From positions 1 to 64,000 of the forward strand of contig NZ_JBHLWA010000030.1 in the NCBI RefSeq assembly GCF_042433085.1: a stretch of 64,000 nucleotides of DNA, written 5' to 3'. Below, one piece after another: positions 26,942-36,780 of this stretch. The position numbers were made by a program, and so were the translations under genes. Origin of the DNA: Gallibacterium melopsittaci (GTDB lineage: Bacteria; Pseudomonadota; Gammaproteobacteria; Enterobacterales; Pasteurellaceae). Positions within the stretch are counted from its first letter, which is position 1. The number at the start of each line of letters is the position of its first letter. The notes under the pieces are model-generated. The model was not told the origin of the DNA. It saw only the letters and a list, made by a program, of their open reading frames with translations, and did not search any database.

Positions 26942-27544
26942 ATGATTAATCTATTTGAACAAACTAACCCAAGCCGTCGTCGCTATGGCGTTGCTGCATT
27001 TGTTGGTATCTTTGCAGGTCTTCTTTCTGCCTTTGTAAAATGGGGTGCTGAACATCCATTTCCACCACGCAGCCCATTAGATCTATTCGCTGCAGCTTGT
27101 AAAGATCCATCACAAGCATTAGAAGTTTGTTCTCGTGCATTCCTCAACCCACCACACGTTTTCTTAAGAGATTATTTAGGTATTGATCCAACTGCACCAG
27201 CATTTACCTTTGCTGACCAAGCATTCAACTGGATTGGTGTTACTCACATCATTTTCTCTTTAGTTTTTGCGATTGCTTACTGTGTTGTTGCAGAACGTTT
27301 CCCGAAAGTGAAACTATGGCAAGGTGTATTAGCAGGGATCATTTGTGATATTTGTGTTCACTATATTACTTTCCCACTTTTAGGTTTAACTCCACCAGTA
27401 GCAGAATGGCCATTCTATGAACACGTTTCTGAATTTGTTGGTCACATTTTCTGGTTCTGGACAATCGAGTTAGTACGCCGTGACTTACGTAATCGTATCA
27501 CTCACGAACCAGATGCAGAAATTCCATTGAGCGAAACTCGCTAA
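26942..27544 (+). CDS. yagU: YagU-family inner-membrane protein
   Basis: A 200-residue protein of the DUF1440/YagU family, which in E. coli contributes to acid resistance. The N-terminus has the family motif A-A-F-V-G-I-F-A-G-L-L-S-A-F-V-K-W-G-A-E. It also shows P-P-R-S-P and several later membrane helices (about 95-115, 125-145, 160-178). An AAGGA site lies upstream of the ATG. The molecular activity of the family is unknown. Confidence 0.82.
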   Translation: MINLFEQTNPSRRRYGVAAFVGIFAGLLSAFVKWGAEHPFPPRSPLDLFAAACKDPSQALEVCSRAFLNPPHVFLRDYLGIDPTAPAFTFADQAFNWIGVTHIIFSLVFAIAYCVVAERFPKVKLWQGVLAGIICDICVHYITFPLLGLTPPVAEWPFYEHVSEFVGHIFWFWTIELVRRDLRNRITHEPDAEIPLSETR

Positions 27545-27570
27545 TTAAATCGTAGTAGAAACCATAACTT

Positions 27571-27610
27571 AAACAGATATATTTTGCTTAGACGTAAAAT
27601 ATATCTGTTT
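27571..27610. terminator. Terminator after yagU
   Basis: A 15-bp perfect stem (27571-27585 against 27596-27610) with a 10-base loop is followed by CTTTTT. Confidence 0.8.
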
Positions 27611-27752
27611 CTTTTTGCAAAAAAAATTTTCCTCTTTTCTTCTCGCCATTTATCGCTTGAATTCTCTTCCTATAACATCATATTAGTTGCGTTTTTTCCT
27701 TTTATGCTCAAATGAGCTACACTATAAAAAATGATTTATTGGACAAAAAGTT

Positions 27753-29162
27753 ATGTTAAAAACCTTACAAAATGAAATAGATAGCCTAATTGAACGAGGA
27801 TTAGATCAAACTTTACGTCTTGCAGTAACAGGATTAAGTCAAAGCGGTAAAACAACTTTTATTACAGGTTTAATCAATCAATTATTATCACTTAATACGA
27901 CTGATAAACCACAGCTGCCGCTATTTAATGCTGCACGTAATCAACAAATTCTTGGCGTCAAACGGCTTACCCAAAAAGACTGGACATTGCCACGTTTTGA
28001 ATATGAAGAAAATCTACTTTGTTTAGAAAAAACACCACCTCAATGGCCACAATCTACTCGTGGTTTAAGTGAAACACGTTTAGAAATTCATTATCAACAT
28101 CGCCAAAGTTTCTTACGTCATATTAAGGAACAAGGTGTACTTTATTTAGATATTTTTGATTATCCTGGTGAATGGTTATTGGATTTACCGTTGTTATCGC
28201 AAAGTTATCAACAATGGTCATTAACCATACAGCAATCACAACAAGGAAAACGCCAAGCACTTGCCGTAAATTGGTTGCAACAAATCAAAAAACTGGATTT
28301 ACACGCTACCGCAGATGAGCATATCTTGGCACAACTTGCTAAAGCTTACACAGAGTATTTACATCAATGCAAAGCACAAGGTTTCTATTTTATTCAACCA
28401 GGACGCTTTATTTTGCCTGGGGACGCTGAAGGCTCAATTGCACTACAATTTTTCCCTTTACCTCATCTTTCTGCTGAACAATGGCTAGCATTAAAAAAAT
28501 CGGCAACTAAGCAAAGTTATTTTCGTGTATTACAACAACGCTATGATTTTTATCGTAACCATATTGTGAAACAGTTTTATCAACAACACTTCTCTCATTT
28601 CGATCGGCAAATTATTTTAGCGGATTGTTTAACTGCACTAAATCATAGTCGAGAAGCATTTATTGATATGCAGTTCGCCTTGCGGGCTTTATTTCAGAGT
28701 TTTCATTATGGGCAGCGCAACTTTTTTAATCGTTTATTTTCGCCAAAAATTGATAAATTACTCTTTGCAGCGACTAAAGCAGATCATATTACTACTGAGC
28801 AAATCCCTAATTTAATTAGTCTATTAAGGCAATTAGTCCAAGCTGACGGTGAACATCTACATTTCTCTAATATTGATATTGATTTTACTGCTTTAGCTGC
28901 TATTCGAGCGACCCAACAAGTCATTGTCGAAGAAAACGGACAACAATTTAAAGCCTTACAAGGCATACGCAGTCAAGATAAAAAACGTATTACCCTCTTT
29001 CCTGGTAGTGTGCCACAACGTTTACCAACTGCTGACTTTTGGCAAACTAATCGCTTTGAATTTGATCAATTTGATCCGCAACTGGCAATCAATGGCGAAC
29101 CATTGCCTCATTTACGCCTTGATGCGGTATTAGAATATTTACTAGGAGATAAATTAAGATAA
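27753..29162 (+). CDS. ycjX: YcjX-family GTPase/ATPase
   Basis: A 469-residue P-loop protein of the DUF463/YcjX family. The Walker A motif is G-L-S-Q-S-G-K-T-T (about residues 27-35), and D-Y-P-G-E-W-L fits the switch/Walker B region. In E. coli ycjX and ycjF belong to the phage-shock (psp) regulon, but no pspA-D genes are visible here. YcjX stops one base into the ycjF start, so the two are translationally coupled. Confidence 0.88.
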   Translation: MLKTLQNEIDSLIERGLDQTLRLAVTGLSQSGKTTFITGLINQLLSLNTTDKPQLPLFNAARNQQILGVKRLTQKDWTLPRFEYEENLLCLEKTPPQWPQSTRGLSETRLEIHYQHRQSFLRHIKEQGVLYLDIFDYPGEWLLDLPLLSQSYQQWSLTIQQSQQGKRQALAVNWLQQIKKLDLHATADEHILAQLAKAYTEYLHQCKAQGFYFIQPGRFILPGDAEGSIALQFFPLPHLSAEQWLALKKSATKQSYFRVLQQRYDFYRNHIVKQFYQQHFSHFDRQIILADCLTALNHSREAFIDMQFALRALFQSFHYGQRNFFNRLFSPKIDKLLFAATKADHITTEQIPNLISLLRQLVQADGEHLHFSNIDIDFTALAAIRATQQVIVEENGQQFKALQGIRSQDKKRITLFPGSVPQRLPTADFWQTNRFEFDQFDPQLAINGEPLPHLRLDAVLEYLLGDKLR

Positions 29163-30229
29163 TGCAACAGAAGAAAATTTTTCATCCAGAAGATGCAACT
29201 CAAACTGATAACGAAACATTACACAATAAACGTGAGTTTCATTCACAAACAGTGGTCGTAGATGAGCAGGCTTATCACACTGATTCTGAAGTCGAAAACG
29301 ATTTACACTCTGCCTTACAACGCCCTCTTTCTTGGTGGCAAAAAGGTTTGCTTGGTACAACACTCCTCTTTTCCGTTGCAGTTGTTGCTCAAGCGATCCA
29401 ATGGTTGATTGATACTTGGCAACAGCATCAGTGGATCAACTTTGCTTTTGCCTTAGTATTTAGTGGCATTGTGGCATTAGGTTTAAGTGCAATCATCAAT
29501 GAATTTCGCCATTTACGCCAATTAAAACGTCTTGAACAGTTACAACAACGTAATAAAGGCTTACAACTTACACCACAAACACCAACATTATCTGCTAAAG
29601 AAGGAACAGAACTTACTCAACAACTGATTGAATATATGCGAATTTCTCCACATGATCCGCAGTATCAACAATGGCAACATTATGCCAATCAAGGTTATAC
29701 TGCCTCAGAGTTATTACAACTGTTTAGTCAAGAATTTCTCTCTCCACTTGATAAACAAGCACAAAAAATGATTAATAAACAAGCAATTGAAGCCTCACTG
29801 CTAGTAGCCATTAGTCCATTAGCATTAGTAGATATGGCTTTTATTGCTTGGCGTCATTTACGCTTAATTAATAAGTTAGCCAATTTATATGGCGTAAAAT
29901 TAGGCTATTTCAGTCGGATTCGTTTAATCAAAATGGTGTTATTTAATATTGCCTTTGCTGGTGCAAGTGAAGTTATTCGTGAAATCGGTATGGATTGGTT
30001 ATCACAAGATATTACTGCAAAACTATCTGCACGAGTTGCACAAGGTGTGGGCGTTGGATTGCTTACTGCACGTTTAGGTATTAAAACCTTAGAACTTTGT
30101 CGCCCGATCCCTTTTACTAGTCAAGAACGCCCAAAACTCCATACTATTCATAAATTGTTATTAGAAGAAGTTAAAACGGTAGTGAAAGACAATTTATTTC
30201 GTAGTAAACAAAATGAGTTTGAGAAATAA
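29162..30229 (+). CDS. ycjF: YcjF-family inner-membrane protein (TIGR01620)
   Basis: A 355-residue membrane protein paired with YcjX. The N-terminal 50 residues are hydrophilic. Two membrane helices follow at about 63-85 and 97-120, then a basic stretch (EFRHLRQLKRLEQ) and a C-terminal DUF697-like domain with I-S-P-L-A-L-V-D-M-A-F. Length and pattern match the family. Envelope-stress function is inferred from E. coli psp context. Confidence 0.85.
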   Translation: MQQKKIFHPEDATQTDNETLHNKREFHSQTVVVDEQAYHTDSEVENDLHSALQRPLSWWQKGLLGTTLLFSVAVVAQAIQWLIDTWQQHQWINFAFALVFSGIVALGLSAIINEFRHLRQLKRLEQLQQRNKGLQLTPQTPTLSAKEGTELTQQLIEYMRISPHDPQYQQWQHYANQGYTASELLQLFSQEFLSPLDKQAQKMINKQAIEASLLVAISPLALVDMAFIAWRHLRLINKLANLYGVKLGYFSRIRLIKMVLFNIAFAGASEVIREIGMDWLSQDITAKLSARVAQGVGVGLLTARLGIKTLELCRPIPFTSQERPKLHTIHKLLLEEVKTVVKDNLFRSKQNEFEK

Positions 30230-30330
30230 AGAGTAAAATGAGGTTTTTGCGTTGAAAGTAAAAGGTTTAATTTGTTGACAAAGTCATTTTAGTTAATTTT
30301 TTAGCTTGTTTTTCACGTAAATTAGTATTT

Positions 30331-30410
30331 AGATTTCGCCCTAAAGGGCGCCCTACTTTTTTTGCTTGTACAAAAAAAGTAGGCAAAAAAAGTACACCCT
30401 AGCTCCTTGC
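30331..30410. repeat. Intergenic hairpin-rich repeat-like sequence
   Basis: The 230-bp gap between ycjF and ubiF holds two adjacent inverted repeats: CGCCCT/AGGGCG (30338-30350) and the 12-bp perfect pair CCTACTTTTTTT/AAAAAAAGTAGG (30352-30363 against 30372-30383). The second runs into CAAAAAAAGTACACCC. It lies between convergent genes and could terminate either one. The structure looks like a dispersed intergenic repeat, but only one copy is seen in this window. Confidence 0.5.
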
Positions 30411-30462
30411 TAATCCTCATTTCGTCAAGATTTTGCGTTGAAAACAAAATCCTTAATTCCCC

Positions 30463-31644
30463 TTACAACCCCAACGCATATTTTAACGCTTGACGTTTTA
30501 CTACCCCCGCTCGATCTGCTGCAATTAAACCAAGATTACGAACAATTTTCACAGGCAGTAATGGGGAACGGAAAGCCTTATAAAAAAGATCCATTGTCGA
30601 TTGCATTAATAAATTATCGTAATAACGCTGACGTTGATATTTCGCTAAAAAGTGATCTTCATTGAGTTGCTGTTCTTGTTTTAAAGCTGACGCTACATTT
30701 TCTAATAAGCATTTCACATCTTTAAAACCCAAATTAACACCCTGCCCCGCTAAAGGATGAATGGTGTGAGCAGCATCGCCAATCAAAATAACGCCATTTT
30801 TATAATATTGCTGAGCATGACGGCGAGTTAAGGCAAAACCGCCACATTTTCGTGCCGTAATTTGTCCAACGCATTTCGGAAATTCCATCATAATGGCTTG
30901 AGTTAATTTATCCATCGATAACTGTTTTAATTGTGCAATCTTTGCTGGCGTATCATACCAAACTAAACAGGCTTGTTTCCCCTGTAATGGTAATAATGCT
31001 CTTGGCCCTGTTGGATAAAATTGTTGCCATGTCATCTGCTGTTGTGCTGCTTCAGTATCGACTAATATCAATAAACAATCTTGCTGATAACGCCAACCTG
31101 TCACACCAATGCCAGCAAATTCACGCCATTGTGAATTTGCTCCGTCTGCTGCAATCACTCGAGGGCTACTAATCACTTCACCACTACTTAACGTTAATTG
31201 CCATTGCTGCTCTATTCGCTCTGCCTGTGTAATTTGTACTTCTGCACAAGCATTAATCGTTGAAAAGGCAGAAAAACAGTGCCATAACCCTTCCTGAATA
31301 AGCTGATTTTCTACCATATAACCCAATTCGCTTAAGCCTAACTCTTCGGCAGAAAACGTGGTCGCAAAGCCCTCAATTTCCCAAGTACTTAGTTGACGAT
31401 AAGGGCAAACACGTCGTGCAGCAATATAATCCCAAGCACCTAACGATTGTAATAATTTCACTGAACCTGAGCTAATTGCCGAAATCCGTAAATCATAATC
31501 TTGTTCTGCTGAAAAAACAGATAATGGTGCTTGCTCTACGACAAAAATTTTTAGCCCTAATTGTGCCAGACCAACCGCACAGGCAGCCCCCACCATACCA
31601 CCACCTACAATAATAAAATCATAATGTTTAGACTGCTCGTTCAT
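30463..31644 (-). CDS. ubiF: Ubiquinone biosynthesis FAD-dependent hydroxylase UbiF-like
   Basis: UbiF hydroxylates 3-demethoxyubiquinol at ring position C6 in the penultimate stage of ubiquinone synthesis. The 393-residue protein has the FAD dinucleotide fold G-G-G-M-V-G-A-A-C-A (about 14-23). It also has the D-G-A-N-S family motif and the second FAD motif G-D-A-A-H-T-I-H-P-L-A-G-Q-G-V-N-L-G-F. It is divergent from miaB, as E. coli ubiF is, which favours UbiF over UbiH/UbiI. The whole UbiH/F/VisC family looks alike, so the substrate is assigned mainly by context. Confidence 0.82.
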   Translation of the reverse strand: MNEQSKHYDFIIVGGGMVGAACAVGLAQLGLKIFVVEQAPLSVFSAEQDYDLRISAISSGSVKLLQSLGAWDYIAARRVCPYRQLSTWEIEGFATTFSAEELGLSELGYMVENQLIQEGLWHCFSAFSTINACAEVQITQAERIEQQWQLTLSSGEVISSPRVIAADGANSQWREFAGIGVTGWRYQQDCLLILVDTEAAQQQMTWQQFYPTGPRALLPLQGKQACLVWYDTPAKIAQLKQLSMDKLTQAIMMEFPKCVGQITARKCGGFALTRRHAQQYYKNGVILIGDAAHTIHPLAGQGVNLGFKDVKCLLENVASALKQEQQLNEDHFLAKYQRQRYYDNLLMQSTMDLFYKAFRSPLLPVKIVRNLGLIAADRAGVVKRQALKYALGL

Positions 31645-31853
31645 CTTGTTACCCTATTTTTTGTAATGACATTATTCTACTCCAAAACATCCATAGCCCC
31701 TAAAACTTACTGAAAATAAATCCTGAATATACCTCAATGAAGTGCTAGAGATTATTGTGATAAATCGGTAGAATAGCGTCCGATTTTCAGAACGGTGCTA
31801 TTTTCAATAGCATAAATTTCATTATTTCAATCAGTTAACTTTCAATAACCGCA

Positions 31854-33281
31854 ATGACACAAAAATTACATATTAAAACTTGGGGTTGCCAAATGAATGA
31901 ATACGATTCGGCAAAAATGGCAGACCTATTAAATAGTACACATGGTTTAGAACTTACCGAAAATGCTGAAGAAGCAGATATTCTATTACTCAATACTTGC
32001 TCCATTCGAGAAAAAGCACAAGAAAAAGTATTCCATCAATTAGGTCGTTGGAAAGATTTAAAAAAACAAAATCCTGATTTAATTATTGGTGTTGGTGGTT
32101 GTGTTGCTTCACAAGAAGGCGAACACATTCGTGAACGTGCACCTTATGTTGATATTATTTTTGGACCACAAACCTTACATCGCTTACCAGAAATGGTAAA
32201 TCAAATTCGTGGAGGGAAAAGTTCTGTGGTTGATATTAGCTTCCCTGAAATTGAAAAATTTGACCGCTTACCAGAACCAAAAGCAGAAGGCCCAACCGCT
32301 TTCGTTTCAATTATGGAAGGATGCAATAAATATTGTTCATTCTGTGTTGTCCCTTATACACGTGGCGAAGAAGTAAGTCGTCCAGTAGATGATGTTTTAT
32401 TTGAGATTGCCCAACTTGCAGAACAGGGCGTGCGTGAAGTTAATCTGCTTGGACAAAATGTCAATGCGTATCGTGGTCCAACACATGACGGCGGTATTTG
32501 TTCGTTTGCAGAATTATTACGTCTTGTTGCAGCGATTGACGGTATTGATCGTTTACGTTTTACCACTTCACACCCAATCGAGTTTACTGACGATATTATT
32601 GATGTTTATCGTGATACACCCGAATTAGTTAGCTTCTTGCATCTACCTGTGCAAAGTGGTTCAGATCGTGTATTAACAATGATGAAACGTAACCATACCG
32701 CATTAGAATATAAAGCCATTATCCGTAAATTGCGTGAAGCTCGTCCAGATATTCAAATTAGCTCTGATTTTATTGTTGGTTTCCCAGGAGAAACAGCCCA
32801 AGATTTTGAGCAAACAATGAATCTCATTGCACAAGTCAACTTTGATATGAGCTTTAGCTTTATTTATTCTCCTCGACCTGGTACACCAGCAGCAGATATG
32901 CCAGATGATGTCAGTGAAGAAGAGAAAAAACAACGTCTATACCTACTACAAGAACGTATCAATCAACAGGCTGCACAATTTAGTCGCCGTATGTTAGGGA
33001 CTGAACAACGTATTCTAGTAGAAGGACCATCGAAAAAAGACATTATGGAATTAACGGGACGCACTGAAAACAATCGAATTGTGAATTTCGTTGGTTCTCC
33101 AGACATGATTGGTAAGTTTGTTGATGTTAAAATTACTGATGTTTATACCAACTCTTTACGAGGTGAAGTCGTACGCACTGAAGATGAAATGAGCTTGCGT
33201 ATTCAACAATCGCCACAAGCTGTTATGCACCGTACACGTAAAGAAGATGAACTTGGCGTTGGACATTACCAAGTAAACTAA
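31854..33281 (+). CDS. miaB: tRNA-2-methylthio-N6-dimethylallyladenosine synthase
   Basis: MiaB is a radical-SAM methylthiotransferase that modifies A37 of tRNAs. The 475-residue protein has the N-terminal UPF0004 domain with three cluster cysteines (C-Q-M-N-E, N-T-C-S-I-R, G-G-C-V-A). The radical-SAM motif is C-N-K-Y-C-S-F-C, and the C-terminal TRAM domain begins around residue 380. A USS-like AAGCGGTCAAATTT on the minus strand lies within the gene near 32257-32270. Confidence 0.96.
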   Translation: MTQKLHIKTWGCQMNEYDSAKMADLLNSTHGLELTENAEEADILLLNTCSIREKAQEKVFHQLGRWKDLKKQNPDLIIGVGGCVASQEGEHIRERAPYVDIIFGPQTLHRLPEMVNQIRGGKSSVVDISFPEIEKFDRLPEPKAEGPTAFVSIMEGCNKYCSFCVVPYTRGEEVSRPVDDVLFEIAQLAEQGVREVNLLGQNVNAYRGPTHDGGICSFAELLRLVAAIDGIDRLRFTTSHPIEFTDDIIDVYRDTPELVSFLHLPVQSGSDRVLTMMKRNHTALEYKAIIRKLREARPDIQISSDFIVGFPGETAQDFEQTMNLIAQVNFDMSFSFIYSPRPGTPAADMPDDVSEEEKKQRLYLLQERINQQAAQFSRRMLGTEQRILVEGPSKKDIMELTGRTENNRIVNFVGSPDMIGKFVDVKITDVYTNSLRGEVVRTEDEMSLRIQQSPQAVMHRTRKEDELGVGHYQVN

Positions 33282-33288
33282 TCACAAA

Positions 33289-33314
33289 TTTCTCTACTTA
33301 ACTAAGTAGAGAAA
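33289..33314. terminator. Terminator after miaB
   Basis: The 12-bp perfect stem TTTCTCTACTTA/TAAGTAGAGAAA with a 2-base loop is followed by TTATTT. Confidence 0.75.
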
Positions 33315-33478
33315 TTATTTGCTGAAAAAAAGTACAACTTCCCAGTACAACAGGGAAAGAACATTTTCACAAGATTGTGTTTTTGTGCTATTTTTAGCTT
33401 TCTCTTTTTGTACTATGCAAAGTTAAAGTACAAAGTGAGTTATTTTTTACTTAATTAGTTATTTATAAGGAAAACAAC

Positions 33479-33817
33479 ATGGGTCTTATCTCTACAGCAT
33501 ATGCTGCTGATGCTGCAGCTGCTCAAGGCGGTGGTATGCAAATGATCTTCTTATTGGTCATTTTCGGTTTAATTTTCTATTTTATGATTTTCCGTCCTCA
33601 ATCTAAACGCAATAAAGAACATCGTAAATTAATGGATTCTTTAGCGAAAGGTGAAGAGGTTTTATTAAGTAGTGGGCTATTAGGTAAAATTACCAAAATC
33701 CCTACTGACAATGAAAACCAATATATTGTTGTTGCATTAAATGCAACTACTGAAGTCACTATTAAAAGAGATTTCATTGCAGCTGTTTTACCAAAAGGCT
33801 CTATTAAAACATTTTAA
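33479..33817 (+). CDS. yajC: Sec translocase accessory subunit YajC
   Basis: YajC is a single-span inner-membrane protein that associates with SecDF. The 112-residue protein has one helix (about 20-40: MIFLLVIFGLIFYFMIFRP). The hallmark F-R-P-Q-S-K-R-N-K-E-H motif follows, and then a cytosolic beta-rich domain. AAGGA lies upstream. It opens the yajC-secD-secF operon; the usual upstream tgt/queA genes are not here. Confidence 0.94.
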   Translation: MGLISTAYAADAAAAQGGGMQMIFLLVIFGLIFYFMIFRPQSKRNKEHRKLMDSLAKGEEVLLSSGLLGKITKIPTDNENQYIVVALNATTEVTIKRDFIAAVLPKGSIKTF

Positions 33818-33845
33818 TTTTTCATTTTCATAAAGGCATTTAATT

Positions 33846-35690
33846 GTGTTAAATCGTTACCCTTTATGGAAGAATCTGATGGTGATCTTTGTGGTCGCCA
33901 TCGGCATTTTATATGCCCTTCCAAATCTTTATGGTGAAGATCCTGCTGTCCAAATTTCTGGTACTCGCGGACAAGTCGCCACTGAACAAACATTAACTGA
34001 CGTTCGTCAAGTTCTCGAACAAAATAAACTTCCGATTAAATCTATTGCATTAGAGAATGGATCTATTCTGGCGAAATTTAGCAGTACAGACGAACAATTA
34101 CTCGCAAAAGATAAAATTCTAGAAAAACTAGGCAATAATTACTCTGTTGCACTAAATCTTGCGCCAGCAACACCAAATTGGCTCACTAATATTGGGGCTA
34201 GTCCATTGAAGCTAGGGCTCGATTTGCGTGGTGGAGTGCGTTTCTTAATGGAAGTAGATCTCAAGTCAGTTTTAGCGAAACAACAAGAACAACTACAAGA
34301 CAATCTTCGCACCGAGTTACGTAAAGAAAAATTTGTCTATAAAGCATTACAATCAGGTGATAATTATTCCACTGTAATCACATTAGCCGATCAAATCTCA
34401 CCTGAAAATGTCGTTCGTGTTTTAAAACGTAAACATCCAAATTGGGATGTTATCAGTAATGGTCAAAACGTTACTTTAACCCTTTCTGAAACTGAACTTA
34501 CTCGTTTGAAAACCAGTGCGGTAGAACAAAACATCACTATTTTGCGTAAACGGGTAAATGAATTAGGGGTAGCAGAACCTGTCGTTCAACAACAAGGTGC
34601 AGAACGTATTGTCGTTGAATTACCAGGTGTGCAAGACACTGCACGAGCTAAAGAAATTTTAGGTGCAACTGCAACTTTAGAATTCCGTATGGTAAACCAA
34701 ACTGCAAACGTTGCTGCAGCAGAGAATGGTATGGTGCCATCTGACTCTGAATTACAACATGACCGCAATGGTAGACCTGTTGTGGTTTATCGTAAAACTA
34801 TTTTAGGGGGTGAACATATTACGGATGCAAATTCTGGTAATGATGAATACGGTCGCCCACAAGTAAACATCTCATTGGATAGCGAAGGCGGAAATATTAT
34901 GTCTGAAGCGACTAAAACCGCAATTGGTAAACCAATGGCAACTGTTTATAGTGAATACAAAGATAGCGGTCAAAAAGATGCTAACGGTAAAGCAATCTTA
35001 ATCAAACACGAAGAAGTTATTAACGTTGCTACAATCCAATCTCGCCTTGGTAATACATTCCGTATTACAGGTATTGATTCACCAGCAGAAGCTCAAAACC
35101 TCTCTGTATTATTACGTTCTGGTGCTCTCATTGCTCCAATTCAAATCGTAGAAGAACGCACTATCGGTCCATCATTAGGAACACAAAACATTGAACAAGG
35201 ATTAAAAGCGAGCTTCTGGGGATTAGCCATTGTTGTATTATTTATGGTGCTTTACTATCGTAAATTTGGCTTGATCGCAAATATCGCCTTAATTGCCAAT
35301 ATTATTATTCTTGTTGGTGTAATGTCGTTAATTCCAGGTGCAACCTTATCAATGCCAGGTATTGCTGGGATTGTGTTATCCGTAGGGATGTCGGTCGATG
35401 CTAATGTCCTGATCTTTGAACGGATAAAAGAAGAGTTACGCAATGGTCGCTCAATTCAACAGGCAATTAACGAAGGATATAATGGTGCATTTTCAAGTAT
35501 CTTCGATGCAAACTTAACTACTATTCTAACTGCTATCATTCTTTATGCAGCAGGAACAGGTCCCGTAAAAGGTTTCGCAATTACGTTGTCTCTTGGTGTT
35601 GCCATTTCAATGTTTACTGCAATTACTGGTACTCGTGCTATCGTGAACTTCCTCTATGGTGGTAAACGACTCAGTAAGTTATCGATTTAG
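33846..35690 (+). CDS. secD: Protein translocase subunit SecD
   Basis: SecD and SecF together use proton motive force to complete protein export on the periplasmic side. The 614-residue SecD has an N-terminal helix (about 10-28) and the D1 motif L-G-L-D-L-R-G-G. A large periplasmic domain and five C-terminal helices follow, with the conserved G-M-S-V-D-A-N-V-L-I-F-E-R-I. It lies 28 bp after yajC and 2 bp before the secF frame. Confidence 0.96.
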   Translation: MLNRYPLWKNLMVIFVVAIGILYALPNLYGEDPAVQISGTRGQVATEQTLTDVRQVLEQNKLPIKSIALENGSILAKFSSTDEQLLAKDKILEKLGNNYSVALNLAPATPNWLTNIGASPLKLGLDLRGGVRFLMEVDLKSVLAKQQEQLQDNLRTELRKEKFVYKALQSGDNYSTVITLADQISPENVVRVLKRKHPNWDVISNGQNVTLTLSETELTRLKTSAVEQNITILRKRVNELGVAEPVVQQQGAERIVVELPGVQDTARAKEILGATATLEFRMVNQTANVAAAENGMVPSDSELQHDRNGRPVVVYRKTILGGEHITDANSGNDEYGRPQVNISLDSEGGNIMSEATKTAIGKPMATVYSEYKDSGQKDANGKAILIKHEEVINVATIQSRLGNTFRITGIDSPAEAQNLSVLLRSGALIAPIQIVEERTIGPSLGTQNIEQGLKASFWGLAIVVLFMVLYYRKFGLIANIALIANIIILVGVMSLIPGATLSMPGIAGIVLSVGMSVDANVLIFERIKEELRNGRSIQQAINEGYNGAFSSIFDANLTTILTAIILYAAGTGPVKGFAITLSLGVAISMFTAITGTRAIVNFLYGGKRLSKLSI

Positions 35691-35692
35691 GG

Positions 35693-36688
35693 ATGGAATC
35701 AATTAGCATGAAAAATTCAACAAATGTAGATAATCAAACTGAATGTCTTAATGATATCAAGTTCCCATACAAGCTATTCCACTTTATGCGTTATCGTGTA
35801 GTGGCATATAGCTTCTCTATTTTAGTCATAGCAATTTCATTATTCTTCATTATTACAAAAGGCTTTAACTGGGGGCTAGACTTTACTGGCGGTACTGTTA
35901 TTGATACCACGTTCTCACAACCAGCAGATTTACCAAAAGTACGTGAAGTTCTAACTGAAAATGGATTACACAGTGCAGTTGTACAAGCCTCTGGTGGTGT
36001 GCGTGATGTTATGGTTCGTGTACCAGCATCTTTTAATGATCCAAATTTAGGTACACATATTAAATCTATTCTAAGTGGTATTGATAAAGACGTTAATATT
36101 CGCAGTATTGAATTCGTCGGACCAAATGTTGGTGAAGAACTTACTGTTTCTGCGATTTATGCCACTTTAATTACCTTAGCAATGCTATTAATTTATGTAG
36201 GATTCCGTTTTGAATGGCGTCTTGCATTAGGGGCAATTCTCTCCTTAGCACATGACGTTATTGTAACAGTCGGCGTGTTCTCTGCATTACAAGTAGAAAT
36301 TGACCTAACTTTCGTTGCTGCTATTTTATCGATAATTGGTTATTCATTGAACGATAGTATTGTAGTATTCGATCGTGTACGGGAAAACTTCCGTAAGATT
36401 CGCCGAGCTTCAACAGTAGAAATTATCAATATTTCGTTAAGTCAAACCTTATCAAGAACCTTGATGACATCAATTACTACATTGATTGTAGTCATTGCTT
36501 TATTGCTATTTGGTGGACCAACAATCCACAGTTTCTCATTAGCACTATTAATCGGGATTGGTTTTGGTACTTATTCATCGATCTATATCGCGATTGCATT
36601 AGCATTGAATTTTGGTTTAAAACGTGAACATATGTTGCCACCAAAAGTCGATAAAGAAGGTGCAGATCAAGAAGCATTATTACCATAA
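35693..36688 (+). CDS. secF: Protein translocase subunit SecF
   Basis: SecF has six membrane helices and partners SecD. The F1 motif G-L-D-F-T-G-G-T is followed by a periplasmic domain and C-terminal helices with S-L-N-D-S-I-V-V-F-D-R-V-R-E-N. The 331-residue frame begins 2 bp after the secD stop. An ATG at 35708 with GGAA upstream is an alternative start that removes five residues. Confidence 0.95.
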   Translation: MESISMKNSTNVDNQTECLNDIKFPYKLFHFMRYRVVAYSFSILVIAISLFFIITKGFNWGLDFTGGTVIDTTFSQPADLPKVREVLTENGLHSAVVQASGGVRDVMVRVPASFNDPNLGTHIKSILSGIDKDVNIRSIEFVGPNVGEELTVSAIYATLITLAMLLIYVGFRFEWRLALGAILSLAHDVIVTVGVFSALQVEIDLTFVAAILSIIGYSLNDSIVVFDRVRENFRKIRRASTVEIINISLSQTLSRTLMTSITTLIVVIALLLFGGPTIHSFSLALLIGIGFGTYSSIYIAIALALNFGLKREHMLPPKVDKEGADQEALLP

Positions 36689-36690
36689 CA

Positions 36691-36719
36691 ACATCAGCCG
36701 TACAAAGTACGGCTGATGT
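36691..36719. terminator. Terminator after secF
   Basis: The 13-bp perfect stem ACATCAGCCGTAC/GTACGGCTGATGT with a 3-base loop is followed by CTTTT. Confidence 0.85.
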
Positions 36720-36780
36720 CTTTTAATCTGAAATCTACTATAATAAAAAATACGTTATCCACCTCAAAAGGATTAAAAAC

